Shown here: piece by piece, positions 1 to 7,802 of the stretch
How positions within the stretch are numbered: position 1 is the first letter of the stretch
Layout of the letters: each line of letters begins with the position of its first letter
Source: CAYRUZ01 sp964427895
GTDB taxonomy: Bacteria; Patescibacteriota; Gracilibacteria; Peribacterales; Peribacteraceae
Direction: 5' to 3'
Assembly (NCBI GenBank): GCA_964427895.1
Contig: CAYRUZ010000009.1
Location: 1-41,355 of the forward strand
Length of the DNA: 41,355 bases
Notes under the pieces: model-generated
Told to the model about the DNA's origin: nothing
Seen by the model: the letters and a program-made list of their open reading frames with translations, nothing else
The model's database searches: none
Made by a program: the position numbers and the translations under genes

Positions 1-1
1 G

Positions 2-664
2 GGCGTGCGCATCCAGGCCGTGATGGAGGAGATCAACGGCGAGCGCGTCGACATGCTCGAATGGAGCGAGGACGCGATCCGCCTCATCTCCACGGCGCTG
101 CAGCCTGCCGCCATCTCCGCGGTGATCATCGTGAACGACAAGGAGCAAGTCGACGAGATGGGCCGCCGCGTGAAGAAGCGCGCCGCCGTGTTCGTCGAAG
201 AGGCCCAGCGTCCGATGGCCATCGGAAAGAAGGGCCAGAACATCCGCCTCGCGACCGAACTGACGGGCTTCGAGCTCGACATGTACAACTACGAGGAGCT
301 GCCGGCGTTCAAGGCGAAGCTCGCCGCCCTGCGCGGCGACATGCCGAATGTGCCGGAAGGAGATGCTCCGCAGGAGTCCCCGACCGAGCCGGCCGCGACG
401 CCCGCCGTCGTGGATGGCGGCGCCGCTCCGGATGCCTCAATGGACGCCCCCAAGACGTCGGACATGCCCGAGGACGGTTCCGCCGAGGGATCGATGATCG
501 TCACCGAGGTCGACAAGGCCGGCGAGACGATGGCCGTCGATACCGACAATGCCGAGCAAGACGTGGTGGGCGAGAAGGCCCAGACGCCCGAGTCGGGCGA
601 GGCTGGCGGCGGAGACGAGCCGGCCAAAAAGAAGAAGGCTCCCGCCAAGAAGAAAGCGGCCTAA
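2..664 (+). CDS. nusA: Transcription factor NusA, C-terminal part (5' end outside window)
   Basis: NusA binds RNA polymerase and nascent RNA and modulates pausing, termination and antitermination. The reading frame is already open at base 2 (Gly-Val-Arg-Ile), so only the C-terminal part is visible. The visible start reads GVRIQAVMEEINGERVDMLEWSED in pieces, the typical end of the first KH domain. A second KH domain follows, with the GKKGQNIRLA signature near residue 80. After about residue 110 the chain becomes an acidic, Ala/Pro/Glu-rich, low-complexity tail that ends in a Lys/Ala cluster. That tail is a lineage-specific extension and not part of the conserved fold. Identity is firm from the KH motifs; the role of the tail is unknown. 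A weak hairpin follows the stop codon. Confidence 0.93.
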   Translation, partial: GVRIQAVMEEINGERVDMLEWSEDAIRLISTALQPAAISAVIIVNDKEQVDEMGRRVKKRAAVFVEEAQRPMAIGKKGQNIRLATELTGFELDMYNYEELPAFKAKLAALRGDMPNVPEGDAPQESPTEPAATPAVVDGGAAPDASMDAPKTSDMPEDGSAEGSMIVTEVDKAGETMAVDTDNAEQDVVGEKAQTPESGEAGGGDEPAKKKKAPAKKKAA

Positions 665-685
665 AGCCCCAAAAGGCTTGCTTTT
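664..685 (+). terminator. Weak terminator-like hairpin after nusA
   Basis: AAGCC (664-668) and GGCTT (675-679) can pair around a CCAAAA loop, and GCTTTT follows. The stem is only 5 bp, so this may be partial termination. Confidence 0.35.
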
Positions 686-708
686 ATCGACCTTCGCGCG
701 TATCCCAT

Positions 709-740
709 TCGCACTGCAAACCCGGAGGTTTGCGGTGCGA
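709..740 (+). other. Strong hairpin in the leader between nusA and the next gene
   Basis: A 14-bp stem (709-722 with 727-740, one G-U pair) closes a CGGA tetraloop. No T-run follows, so it is more likely an RNA processing, stability or attenuation structure than a simple terminator. It lies 43 nt upstream of the GTG start at 784. Confidence 0.5.
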
Positions 741-783
741 GTAGCGCGCTGCGCTACAGGGCACAAACCATAAGGAGATATCC

Positions 784-1224
784 GTGCCTACATTGTTATT
801 TGTCAGTGTCGGTGGCCGCCTCACACCCTCTGGTGCGTTGGATGAACGCGACGAACACAGCCTCGCGCAAGCGAGCGCCAAAATCGCGCAGATCCGAAAA
901 GACAACCAGTCTTGCGTGGTGATGGCGTCCGACGCGAAGCTGGTCGCGGCGAGCGCATCCGTCGTTGGAGCGCACTTGAACGTCGAACGCGCGCCGTGTC
1001 CCCACCTTTCGGCTGTAACGAAAAGGAAAACCCAGCCGGAAGCGATCGTCGCTGTGAGCGATGCCGTTCGGCGCTATGACGTCACGGTCGTGGTCGTCCC
1101 CAAAAGCGACCTTCAGCGGATGGCACACGCGTTTCTCAAAAAAACGGTGGGCGGAGGCAACCAACTCTCTCACGGCAAAGTGGTCTGGGTCGACACCGAC
1201 CACAAGGAACATGCCGTGCTGTGA
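784..1224 (+). CDS. Hypothetical protein, possibly a degenerate histidine-phosphatase fold
   Basis: This 146-residue protein has a GTG start preceded by AAGGAG at about 7 nt spacing. That is one of only two convincing Shine-Dalgarno sites in the window. I do not recognise the family with certainty. The N-terminus (LLFVSVGGRLTPSG) and C-terminus (VTVVVVPKSDL...) loosely resemble the strand and loop order of phosphoglycerate-mutase-like histidine phosphatases. However, the catalytic RHG is absent (SVG in its place), so any relative would be inactive. It has no signal peptide or membrane segment. It sits between nusA and a strong terminator, probably read with nusA or from a local promoter. It is a real gene by its start signal and bracketing terminator; the function is open. 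Confidence 0.7.
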   Translation: MPTLLFVSVGGRLTPSGALDERDEHSLAQASAKIAQIRKDNQSCVVMASDAKLVAASASVVGAHLNVERAPCPHLSAVTKRKTQPEAIVAVSDAVRRYDVTVVVVPKSDLQRMAHAFLKKTVGGGNQLSHGKVVWVDTDHKEHAVL

Positions 1225-1256
1225 CCCGCGTCCCGAGCCACGCGTACTGACTCTTC

Positions 1257-1286
1257 ATCGGCTGCCCCGCGGGGCAGCCGATTATT
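1257..1286 (+). terminator. Rho-independent terminator
   Basis: Perfect 11-12 bp GC-rich stem (1257-1268 with 1271-1282, read as loop CGCG) followed by TATT. It closes the nusA/146-aa transcription unit. Confidence 0.75.
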
Positions 1287-1355
1287 CAAAAGGCACCACA
1301 ATTGCCGTTCGTTGCGACACGGCGTGTTTTGCGCGCTCGCTTCGACGTCCTTTGG

Positions 1356-1361
1356 TAGGAT
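1356..1361 (+). promoter_or_regulatory. Extended -10 element TTTGG-TAGGAT of the exonuclease gene
   Basis: TGG precedes TAGGAT, as at other starts in the window. Six nt separate the hexamer from the in-frame ATC at 1368, the same spacing that leads to ATG or GTG elsewhere here. Confidence 0.45.
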
Positions 1362-1367
1362 GCCCCC

Positions 1368-3695
1368 ATCGCCCTGCCACACTTCCCCTTCGTCGTCCTC
1401 GATACGGAGACGACTGGCTTCGTCCCCAAAGTCCACTCGGTGGTGGAATTCGCCGCAGTGCGCCTGGAAAACGGCGCGGAGACCGCGCGATGCGAAGAGC
1501 TGTTTTCCCCGCGCGACGAGATCCCCCCGTACGTGGAAGTCCTCACCCGCATCAAGAAAGCCGATCTCGCCGGCAAGCCGGTTTTCGGTGAAAAACTCGA
1601 CGCGCTGCGCGAGGTGATCGGACCCGACACCGTCATCGTCGGACAGAACATCGCCTTCGACATCGGCATGCTGAGGGGCGAGGGTCTCGACCTAAGCGAC
1701 CGCCCGCGCATCGACACCTCGATGCTCGCGTCGCTCGCGTTCCCCGAGGAGCGCAGCTTCTCCCTGGGCCACCTCAGCCGCCGCCTGGAACTGCCGCACT
1801 ATCCGGTGCACCGCGCGATGGGCGACGTACGCGCCACGCTTGAACTCTTCAAGCGTTGCATGGAGCGGCTTGCATCGCTTCCCGACGAGCTTCTCGCTCC
1901 CGCCAAAGACATCCTCGCGCGCAGCACCGACGGCTACCGTCTGCTCGCGGAATCATTGCCAAAAGGAACGGGGGAGTCGCGACCGACATGGATGGCCTGC
2001 GCCCGTACGTGCCATGGCTGCAGTGGCGAGGAGAACGTAAGCGTGCTGCCGCCGCACGATGGCGTCGTCGAACTCCTGCAGGATGATCTCAACCCCGCGT
2101 TACTCTCCTGCATCATGCATGCCGCGGCGAAGGACAAAACGCGCCATTGGCTGGCGGTGAAGAACCTGGAGACCATGCTCAAGGTGTGCCCGATGGAGAA
2201 GGGCATGCGCGTGCTCTATCCGCCGTTCTTGCTGCTCGATCCCGCCGCCGGCGAGCGTTTGCTGAAGCAGGACGCGTTCACGGCGGACGAGGCGACGATG
2301 GCGATCAAGCTGCTGTGGCACACGCCGACGACACGCGCGCAGTTGCCCATCCACGGCGATGAACGCGCGGTCTGGAACGGCAAGCTCGCCTGTACGGACG
2401 CATCGCCCACCTACACGAAGCAATTCGACGCACTGCCATCGGCGGTCCTGCTCGATCACGGGCAGCTGCTCACCATGCTCGCCGACGACGTCCATGCGTC
2501 CGCGGCATCCTTCGCTGAGGGCGCGCACGTGCTGATCGACGACGCATCCATGTTGGAAGACACCGCGACGAAAGCGTACGGGCACGAATGCTCGATGGAC
2601 GATCTGCGCGCGGCGAGCGAAGGACATGAACAGCTGACGCACCTAACGAACCTCGCGCATCTGTGGATCGAGAAGCGCCGCGGCGAGGAGGAAACGCATT
2701 ACCTTACGGCAGCCGACATGCGCCATGAGGAAACGAGTCAGCTGCGCGCGCTCTGCGCGGAACTAGGCAACGACGCGTCGTTGCCGGCCCTCTGCCGCGA
2801 ACAGATCGCGGAATTCGCCGCCATTTTGGCCTCGCAGCCCGATACGCACATTCTGTGGATCGAACGCCGTCGCAGCGGTTCGGACTTCGTCCACGCCGTT
2901 CCCAAGCGCATATCGGAGACGCTGCGCGAACACCTCTACTCCCGCCACCCAACGACGCTCATCACGCCGCCGGGCCCGCCCGAACATTTCCGTTCCATCC
3001 TCGGAGAGAAGACGGAAGCCATTCGCACGGCGACGGAACACGCGGAATCCCTCGTGATCGCGTGTGACGCGGAGACGACGAGCGAGCAGATCCTCGAAAA
3101 TCCGCCGGCGGGAAAGACGATCATCCTTCTGCCAAGCAAGCGCGTGATCGAGATGGCCTTCGTGAAGCACACAGAGCGTCTGGAGGAGAAAGGCGTCACG
3201 CTCATCTGCCAGGGCCTCAGCGGCGGTCAGAATCGCATGGAGGCCGAATTCCTCAGCGCCGCAGAACCCGCGGTATGGTTGCTCACGCCGTGGACGTACG
3301 AAGGAACCGATTTGCCCGAGGGCACGATCGATCATTTAGTGCTCGATACGCTGCCGTTCGATTTTCCCGGACATCCGGTGCTCGGCAAGCGCGCAGACGA
3401 GTTCCAGAACGGTTTCCGCGATTACCTGATGCCGCGCATGGTGCAGCGCGTCTTCCGACTGCTTCGCACGTTCCGCCGTCACAGCAAACCGGGCGCGGAC
3501 ATGCGCGTGCTCGATAAGCGCCTGTGGGCCAAAGAGTACGGCAAGACCGTGATGGAGTACCTGCAGCAATTCTCCTTGCAGCCCGTCGCGCGAACCGACG
3601 GTGAAGCGCCGCTCAAAACGCCGCCGACCTTCACGAAGAAGAAGGTGAGTGCTCCGGCGAAACCGACGAACACGGACCAACAGAGCTTGTTTTAA
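1368..3695 (+). CDS. DEDDh exonuclease fused to a degenerate DinG-like helicase
   Basis: The N-terminal ~165 residues form a DnaQ-like 3'-5' exonuclease. Exo I is DTETTG (residues 12-17), Exo II is GQNIAFD and Exo III is HRAMGD. The remaining ~600 residues follow the order of a DinG/XPD-type helicase. LLDHGQLL stands where DinG has NHALL, LIDDASMLED replaces DEAH, and the C-terminal LICQG...LLTPWTYEGTDLPEG...DTLPF matches the family end. A Walker A GxGKT is not visible and DEAH is IDDAS, so the ATPase is probably dead. Exo-DinG fusions are known in Firmicutes, and the S. aureus form works as a nuclease. No ATG or GTG lies upstream of the DTETTG motif: a GTG at 1440 would delete it. The start at ATC 1368 (or CTG 1374) is therefore inferred. 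The stop abuts that of the convergent gene. Confidence 0.8.
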   Translation: MALPHFPFVVLDTETTGFVPKVHSVVEFAAVRLENGAETARCEELFSPRDEIPPYVEVLTRIKKADLAGKPVFGEKLDALREVIGPDTVIVGQNIAFDIGMLRGEGLDLSDRPRIDTSMLASLAFPEERSFSLGHLSRRLELPHYPVHRAMGDVRATLELFKRCMERLASLPDELLAPAKDILARSTDGYRLLAESLPKGTGESRPTWMACARTCHGCSGEENVSVLPPHDGVVELLQDDLNPALLSCIMHAAAKDKTRHWLAVKNLETMLKVCPMEKGMRVLYPPFLLLDPAAGERLLKQDAFTADEATMAIKLLWHTPTTRAQLPIHGDERAVWNGKLACTDASPTYTKQFDALPSAVLLDHGQLLTMLADDVHASAASFAEGAHVLIDDASMLEDTATKAYGHECSMDDLRAASEGHEQLTHLTNLAHLWIEKRRGEEETHYLTAADMRHEETSQLRALCAELGNDASLPALCREQIAEFAAILASQPDTHILWIERRRSGSDFVHAVPKRISETLREHLYSRHPTTLITPPGPPEHFRSILGEKTEAIRTATEHAESLVIACDAETTSEQILENPPAGKTIILLPSKRVIEMAFVKHTERLEEKGVTLICQGLSGGQNRMEAEFLSAAEPAVWLLTPWTYEGTDLPEGTIDHLVLDTLPFDFPGHPVLGKRADEFQNGFRDYLMPRMVQRVFRLLRTFRRHSKPGADMRVLDKRLWAKEYGKTVMEYLQQFSLQPVARTDGEAPLKTPPTFTKKKVSAPAKPTNTDQQSLF

Positions 3696-5087
3696 TTAGT
3701 CTGCGCCTTTGCGGCCGAGGACGACGAAGAAGGTGCGCCAGAGGATCCACAGATCAAGCATCGGGGACCACTCTTCGATGTACTGCAGGTCGAGGCGGAT
3801 CTCGTCTTCGAACTTGAGGTCGGAGCGGCCGGACACCTGCGCGAGTCCCGTCACGCCGGGGCGCACGGCGAACACGCGGCGCTGGCGGGGGTCGTAGCGT
3901 TGCACTTCGTCCGGCAGGTGCGGGCGCGGCCCGACAAGGGCGAGCTGGCCGACGAGGACGTTGAAGAATTGCGGCAGTTCATCGAGCGACCAACGGCGAA
4001 TGAAACGACCGAAGCGCGTGACTCGCGGGTCGTGTTTCACCTTGAAGAGCGGACCATCCTTGCGCTGATTCTTCTCCTGCAGCTCACTCAATTGCTGATC
4101 GGCCCCCCGGACCATCGAACGGAACTTGAGCACCGGAATACTCCCGCCGCCGTGCTGTCCGACGCGTCGGGAAACGTAGAAGATCGGCCAACCAGAATCG
4201 ATGAGCACGCCGATCGCGAGGATGAGCAAAATCGGCGACAGAATGACAAGGATGACGGCAGCGAGCAGCGTGTCCGCGCCGGCTTTGAATACGCGCCCCC
4301 AGCCATCGAGCGGAGTCGGACTAAAGCGCACCAGCGGGAGAAGGCCCAGGTGTTCGACTTTCAGTTGATGCGGACTGTCGGCGAACACCGGCGGCAGGAA
4401 GGCATACTCGATGTGGCTGTTACGGCATTCGTCGATGAGCATGAGCGTGTCCTGGTTGTCCGGATGCGGCGCCGTTTCGATGACGAGATCGACATGTACG
4501 CGCTCTCGCAGCGCGTGGAATTTCTCCAGCGAATCGACGTGGCCGAGGTACCGGTAGCTCATATCGGTGAGCAGCGCCTCCTTGGTGCTTTCCACGGGCG
4601 TGCGGCCGATCGTGACGACGTGGCGCACGCCGTGGCCCTGAAGAAGCAGCCAACGATAGGCGATCGTGAGGATCGAGCGCTCCAGGTTCACGAGCACCAG
4701 GATGAGCGCCGTCGCCTGCAGCAAGAGGATGCGGGAGAAGAACAGTTCCTGGCGGACGAAGAGGAACCAGGCCATGACGAGCACGAGCCAGAACAGCGAC
4801 GCTCCGGTGATGTTGCCCACTTCGCGCCACGCGCTCTGGGTACCACTGAAGGCATACAGGCGCATCGCAGCCGCGACAATGACGAAGAGGATCATGCCCG
4901 GCACCACGAAGCCCGTGAAATACGCCCCGGGGGGCGGCAGTGTCGTCGCGGTATCGAGCAGCTGGACGCCAGGAATGAGGTCGATATTCGCGGCACGCAA
5001 GGCGTAGCCCAGCAGCAGGGCTGCCAGGACCGCGACTGCATCGCCGGGGACGCGCAGCACGCCGAAGACGATCTCCAGCTTCTTCAC
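3696..5087 (-). CDS. Polyprenyl-phosphate sugar-1-phosphate transferase (WbaP/WcaJ type)
   Basis: Initiates a surface glycan by moving a sugar-1-phosphate from a nucleotide sugar to undecaprenyl phosphate at the inner face of the membrane. The 463-residue chain has several N-terminal membrane segments and a central nucleotide-fold-like region. It ends in the bacterial sugar transferase domain of about 200 residues, with a membrane-dipping helix, KFRSM, DPRVTRFGRFIRRWSLDELPQ (in pieces), GPRP and RPGVTGLAQVSGR. An ATG 18 nt upstream lies at or before the -10 box. GTG 5087 is preferred because TATACT ends exactly 6 nt before it. The sugar specificity cannot be read. The stop is adjacent to the exonuclease stop (TAA/TTA), tail to tail. 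It is the only glycan gene in the window, so its partners lie elsewhere. Confidence 0.9.
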   Translation of the reverse strand: MKKLEIVFGVLRVPGDAVAVLAALLLGYALRAANIDLIPGVQLLDTATTLPPPGAYFTGFVVPGMILFVIVAAAMRLYAFSGTQSAWREVGNITGASLFWLVLVMAWFLFVRQELFFSRILLLQATALILVLVNLERSILTIAYRWLLLQGHGVRHVVTIGRTPVESTKEALLTDMSYRYLGHVDSLEKFHALRERVHVDLVIETAPHPDNQDTLMLIDECRNSHIEYAFLPPVFADSPHQLKVEHLGLLPLVRFSPTPLDGWGRVFKAGADTLLAAVILVILSPILLILAIGVLIDSGWPIFYVSRRVGQHGGGSIPVLKFRSMVRGADQQLSELQEKNQRKDGPLFKVKHDPRVTRFGRFIRRWSLDELPQFFNVLVGQLALVGPRPHLPDEVQRYDPRQRRVFAVRPGVTGLAQVSGRSDLKFEDEIRLDLQYIEEWSPMLDLWILWRTFFVVLGRKGAD

Positions 5088-5093
5088 GGGAGA

Positions 5094-5099
5094 AGTATA
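5094..5099 (-). promoter_or_regulatory. -10 box TATACT, leaderless GTG start
   Basis: TATACT followed by TCTCCC and then GTG. The transcription start would fall on or next to the start codon. No good -35 is visible. Confidence 0.55.
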
Positions 5100-5145
5100 C
5101 CCCAAAGCGTCCAGAAGGAATGGGTCGTTTTGGCCGTTTCATCGC

Positions 5146-5170
5146 AAAAGGAGGACCTGTTGGGTCCTCC
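5146..5170 (-). terminator. Terminator of rnpB
   Basis: Read on the minus strand: GGAGGACC, loop CAACA, GGTCCTCC, then TTTT. It is a perfect 8-bp stem just beyond the 3' end of the RNase P RNA. Confidence 0.85.
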
Positions 5171-5182
5171 TCTCACACGTTG

Positions 5183-5550
5183 GTTCCCTGCTCCCGTGTA
5201 CGCCGGGTTCTGTCCGCCGACGACAAGCGTCGCCGGCAGGATGATCATCTCTCTAGAGCCGCGATTGCTCGGGGCTTCCAGCGGAGGGGTGAGCGGCACG
5301 ACGGAACCATCGCGGGTTCCACCCACCCAATTCCTCCTTGCACCACCATGAGTTTGCCGATGCCCGAAGGCATCCTCGGTACTCCGAGGCGTTTCATACC
5401 CCACTGAAGGGGATCGTCTCTGTGGCACTGGTCCTCACGCGTCCTTACCGGATATGCGACGCGCGGACGGCCGTTAGCCGCATGGCGTTCCAATGGTGCC
5501 CGGACGTTCCTCCTGCAGAAACTGCAGGCGATCATCCAAGGAGCGGGAAC
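5183..5550 (-). ncRNA. rnpB: RNase P RNA, bacterial type
   Basis: This is the catalytic RNA that removes 5' leaders from tRNA precursors. On the minus strand the 5' part carries GAGGAACGTCCGGGC, then GACCAGTGCCACAGAGAC. The 3' part carries ACAGAACCCGGCGTAC. These are the universal P4 strands and flanking conserved blocks. The ends pair as P1: GTTCCC-GCTCC at the 5' end with GGAGC-A-GGGAAC at the 3' end, which fixes the borders to within a few bases (about 368 nt). A promoter with -35 TTGCCT and -10 CATACT lies directly upstream and a terminator directly downstream. The exact 5' and 3' nucleotides are estimates. Confidence 0.94.
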
Positions 5551-5554
5551 ACTC

Positions 5555-5583
5555 AGTATGGCTCAAAAGAGGTAAAAAGGCAA
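5555..5583 (-). promoter_or_regulatory. Promoter of rnpB
   Basis: Minus strand: -35 TTGCCT (5583-5578), 17-bp spacer, -10 CATACT (5560-5555). The predicted start falls 4-6 nt downstream, at the 5' strand of P1. Confidence 0.7.
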
Positions 5584-5620
5584 CTTTTGGCCACAGAAAC
5601 GACGAAGAATGCGCGACAAC

Positions 5621-7201
5621 TCAGTACGGCGCTTTCGCCGACATCGAGGCAAGGATCGCCTCGAATTGCTCATTGAGGACGGGGTCGTCCGCCGCGCAGC
5701 GACCGGTAAGGAGGAAATCCACCTCTGCCGTCTGGAACAACGCCTCACGGTAGGCGCAAATGCCACCAGAGTCGTACACGCGTACGCGCGTGTCGCCGAC
5801 CATCGTATCGCTGATCATCTGCACGCCGGCGAGATCGTCCTCCGAAATCGCGCCGTGCACGGACGCGTGGATGGTGAAGTTGCTCGTGTCCGTCCCTTCG
5901 GCGCATTTCTCGCACACCGGACCCAAATTGAGGCGCCAGAGCCATTTACCCTCTGGATCCTGCGTCTGTTCCTGCGTTTCCTTGCCCCACTCCGCCGGCT
6001 GGCGGAACACCAATTCCGCGTTGCCTTGGTGATAGATCTTCTCCTCGGACATGTGCGAGGCATACGGCACCGTCACGCTGTCCACGATGGACTGGAGCGT
6101 ATTCAACGTCTCCTGCACTTCGCGACGGCGCTGCGACCGTTCCGGCTCGTCGAACGCCTCCGGGTTGGCATGAAACTGATTGGCCATGATTACCAAACAG
6201 TGGGCGTCATCCAACTTTGAGACGTAGTACGTAAAAATCCGCGCGCTGCCCGCCGCACCCTCGGAGCCCGTCACAGTCGAAAAAACGCGTTTGTTGATCG
6301 TATACGTGCCGACCGGCGTGGCCGCAGACGTGGGCTGGATGTGCGACAGGTCCGGGCATGCGGCATCCACGGCAATGCTCACCGCATTCGACCCTTCGAA
6401 CACTTGATTGTCCGTTTGATTGAAAATCATCCCGCGGCTCGTCTCGTTGAGGGGCACGCTCTCGCGCACGAACCACGTCGACGGATAATCCACCGCGTAG
6501 CCATCCGGGCTCGTGTAGGTTTTCCAGCTCAGGCCCGTGCGAGCCGCGATGTCCTCGTAGGTTCGCGACGCCTTATCCGTGCGGTCCGCGAGAAGGCGGA
6601 AGAGGATCTCTGCCATCTGAGCGCGCGTGACCGGCTGATCGAATGCCGCGACCTGCAGGGGGATGGCGTTGCGCAGGGCCAAGTACCGCACGAACGGCTC
6701 GTACCATTTGCCATCCGTACTCTCCGGCAAAGGCTGCCCCACGGCTACGCCGTCGATGACGGTGTCGCGGTAGCCCACGCCGTTCACGTAGAAGTTATCG
6801 ACATTGGCGATGATCTTCGCCGCCTCGGCGAAATTGATCGGCGCATCGGGATGGAACGTGCCGTCGGGATAGCCGCCGATGATCTCGTGCTGCTTCGCGA
6901 GGCAGACGTAGGGCGTGTACCAGGCGTCGTTCGCTGTGTCCGTGAAGCCGAATCCTTTGCAGAGATCCAACGCCTGCTGGGTGAAGTTCGATCCGATGAT
7001 GATTTTGGTGAATTCCGCGCGGTTGATCGTGCGCTCGGGGCGGAACGTCCCGTCGGGGTATCCGCTGACGATGCCCTTCTCCTGCATGTATGCGATCGCC
7101 TCCGCATTCAAATGGGCTTCGGCAACATCGCTGAATGCCAGGGCAGACGCGGGGTGGGTGAGAACGAAAACACCGAGGGTGAGGAGAAGAGGTGTGCGCA
7201 T
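5621..7201 (-). CDS. Exported S-layer-homology (SLH) domain protein
   Basis: The 526-residue protein starts with a signal peptide (charged start, hydrophobic core, ALA-like cleavage near residue 22). Three SLH-type modules follow, at roughly 23-80, 85-140 and 160-215. The first two contain the GYPDGTFRP/GYPDGTFHP signature with a following RAEF/FAEA helix; the third is weaker (TRAQMAEILFRLL). SLH modules normally bind cell-wall-linked polymers and hold proteins on the cell surface. The C-terminal ~300 residues are not recognised; they hold several Cys that could form disulfides outside the cell. TAGACT ends 7 nt before the ATG and fixes this start. It lies upstream of rnpB on the same strand, with rnpB driven by its own promoter. 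Surface anchoring is well supported; the C-terminal function is unknown. Confidence 0.88.
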   Translation of the reverse strand: MRTPLLLTLGVFVLTHPASALAFSDVAEAHLNAEAIAYMQEKGIVSGYPDGTFRPERTINRAEFTKIIIGSNFTQQALDLCKGFGFTDTANDAWYTPYVCLAKQHEIIGGYPDGTFHPDAPINFAEAAKIIANVDNFYVNGVGYRDTVIDGVAVGQPLPESTDGKWYEPFVRYLALRNAIPLQVAAFDQPVTRAQMAEILFRLLADRTDKASRTYEDIAARTGLSWKTYTSPDGYAVDYPSTWFVRESVPLNETSRGMIFNQTDNQVFEGSNAVSIAVDAACPDLSHIQPTSAATPVGTYTINKRVFSTVTGSEGAAGSARIFTYYVSKLDDAHCLVIMANQFHANPEAFDEPERSQRRREVQETLNTLQSIVDSVTVPYASHMSEEKIYHQGNAELVFRQPAEWGKETQEQTQDPEGKWLWRLNLGPVCEKCAEGTDTSNFTIHASVHGAISEDDLAGVQMISDTMVGDTRVRVYDSGGICAYREALFQTAEVDFLLTGRCAADDPVLNEQFEAILASMSAKAPY

Positions 7202-7208
7202 GAGGCAC

Positions 7209-7214
7209 AGTCTA
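7209..7214 (-). promoter_or_regulatory. -10 box TAGACT of the SLH gene
   Basis: TAGACT with 7 nt to the ATG at 7201. A T-rich TTTTTC lies 17 bp upstream on the minus strand. Predicted leaderless mRNA. Confidence 0.5.
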
Positions 7215-7246
7215 CTCCGACCCCCGGTGTTGAAAAAACAGCCCGA

Positions 7247-7735
7247 TTAGTCGCGAACAGGCAGCATCAGTTCGCCCGTCGCAAGATCCGCGCCGCTCGT
7301 GTTGTGGCGCAGCATGAGCGACATGATCGTGCCTCCTTCGCTGAGTTCTCCCTCGAAGTGGGAATCGGCAACGGAGAAATCGTGCGTCTCGTTCACTTCG
7401 TAGATGCGAACCATCCACGCCTGGTCGACGTTTCCCATCACCATGACCTTGCGGGTAACCGCGCCTTCGGCATCGCGGTAGACGTTCCAGCCGGTGAAGG
7501 CGACACGTCCGTCGTCCAAGGTGCGCGTCTTGCGGATGTTGAGCGCGAGCGTCTGCTGCGACTCATCCGTCCAGGTAAGCGTGCCCTCGAGGCGACGCGG
7601 GAGAGTAATGACCACGTCCTGCGTGGTGACCGGCATACCATCAACGACCTCCTGCTGGGGGAGGATGACCATCGCGGAGGCGACGGCCGGAGTGAGACAG
7701 AGCGCTGCGAGAAGCAGGCGGGAGAGGTGTTTCAT
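7247..7735 (-). CDS. Small exported protein of unknown function
   Basis: A 162-residue protein with a clear signal peptide: MKHLSR, a Leu/Ala core and an ASA cleavage site near residue 21. The mature part is predicted mostly beta, with alternating hydrophobic strands such as RLEGTLTWTD and GRVAFTGWNVYRD. It has no Cys, no lipobox and no membrane anchor, so it should be released or held by protein contacts outside the membrane. I recognise no family. It has its own good promoter, so it is expressed independently of the TrmB-like regulator gene 67 nt upstream. The following gene is the SLH protein, 45 nt away on the same strand; both being exported hints at a shared envelope role, but that is inference. 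Confidence 0.8.
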   Translation of the reverse strand: MKHLSRLLLAALCLTPAVASAMVILPQQEVVDGMPVTTQDVVITLPRRLEGTLTWTDESQQTLALNIRKTRTLDDGRVAFTGWNVYRDAEGAVTRKVMVMGNVDQAWMVRIYEVNETHDFSVADSHFEGELSEGGTIMSLMLRHNTSGADLATGELMLPVRD

Positions 7736-7744
7736 AGTGCGCTA

Positions 7745-7772
7745 AGTGTAAACCGACACCAAAAGCGGTCAA
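7745..7772 (-). promoter_or_regulatory. Promoter of the 162-aa exported protein
   Basis: Minus strand: -35 TTGACC (7772-7767), 16-bp spacer, -10 TACACT (7750-7745), then 9 nt to the ATG. Confidence 0.7.
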
Positions 7773-7802
7773 TGGGCAAATTCCGGCGCTTTCTTCGCAT
7801 TC

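Noticed and set aside
1440..3695. GTG 1440 as the start of the exonuclease gene
   Set aside because: It would remove the DTETTG catalytic motif, which is encoded in frame just upstream.
3900..5351. 483-codon open frame on the plus strand
   Set aside because: Antisense to the sugar transferase and running into rnpB; no domain visible.
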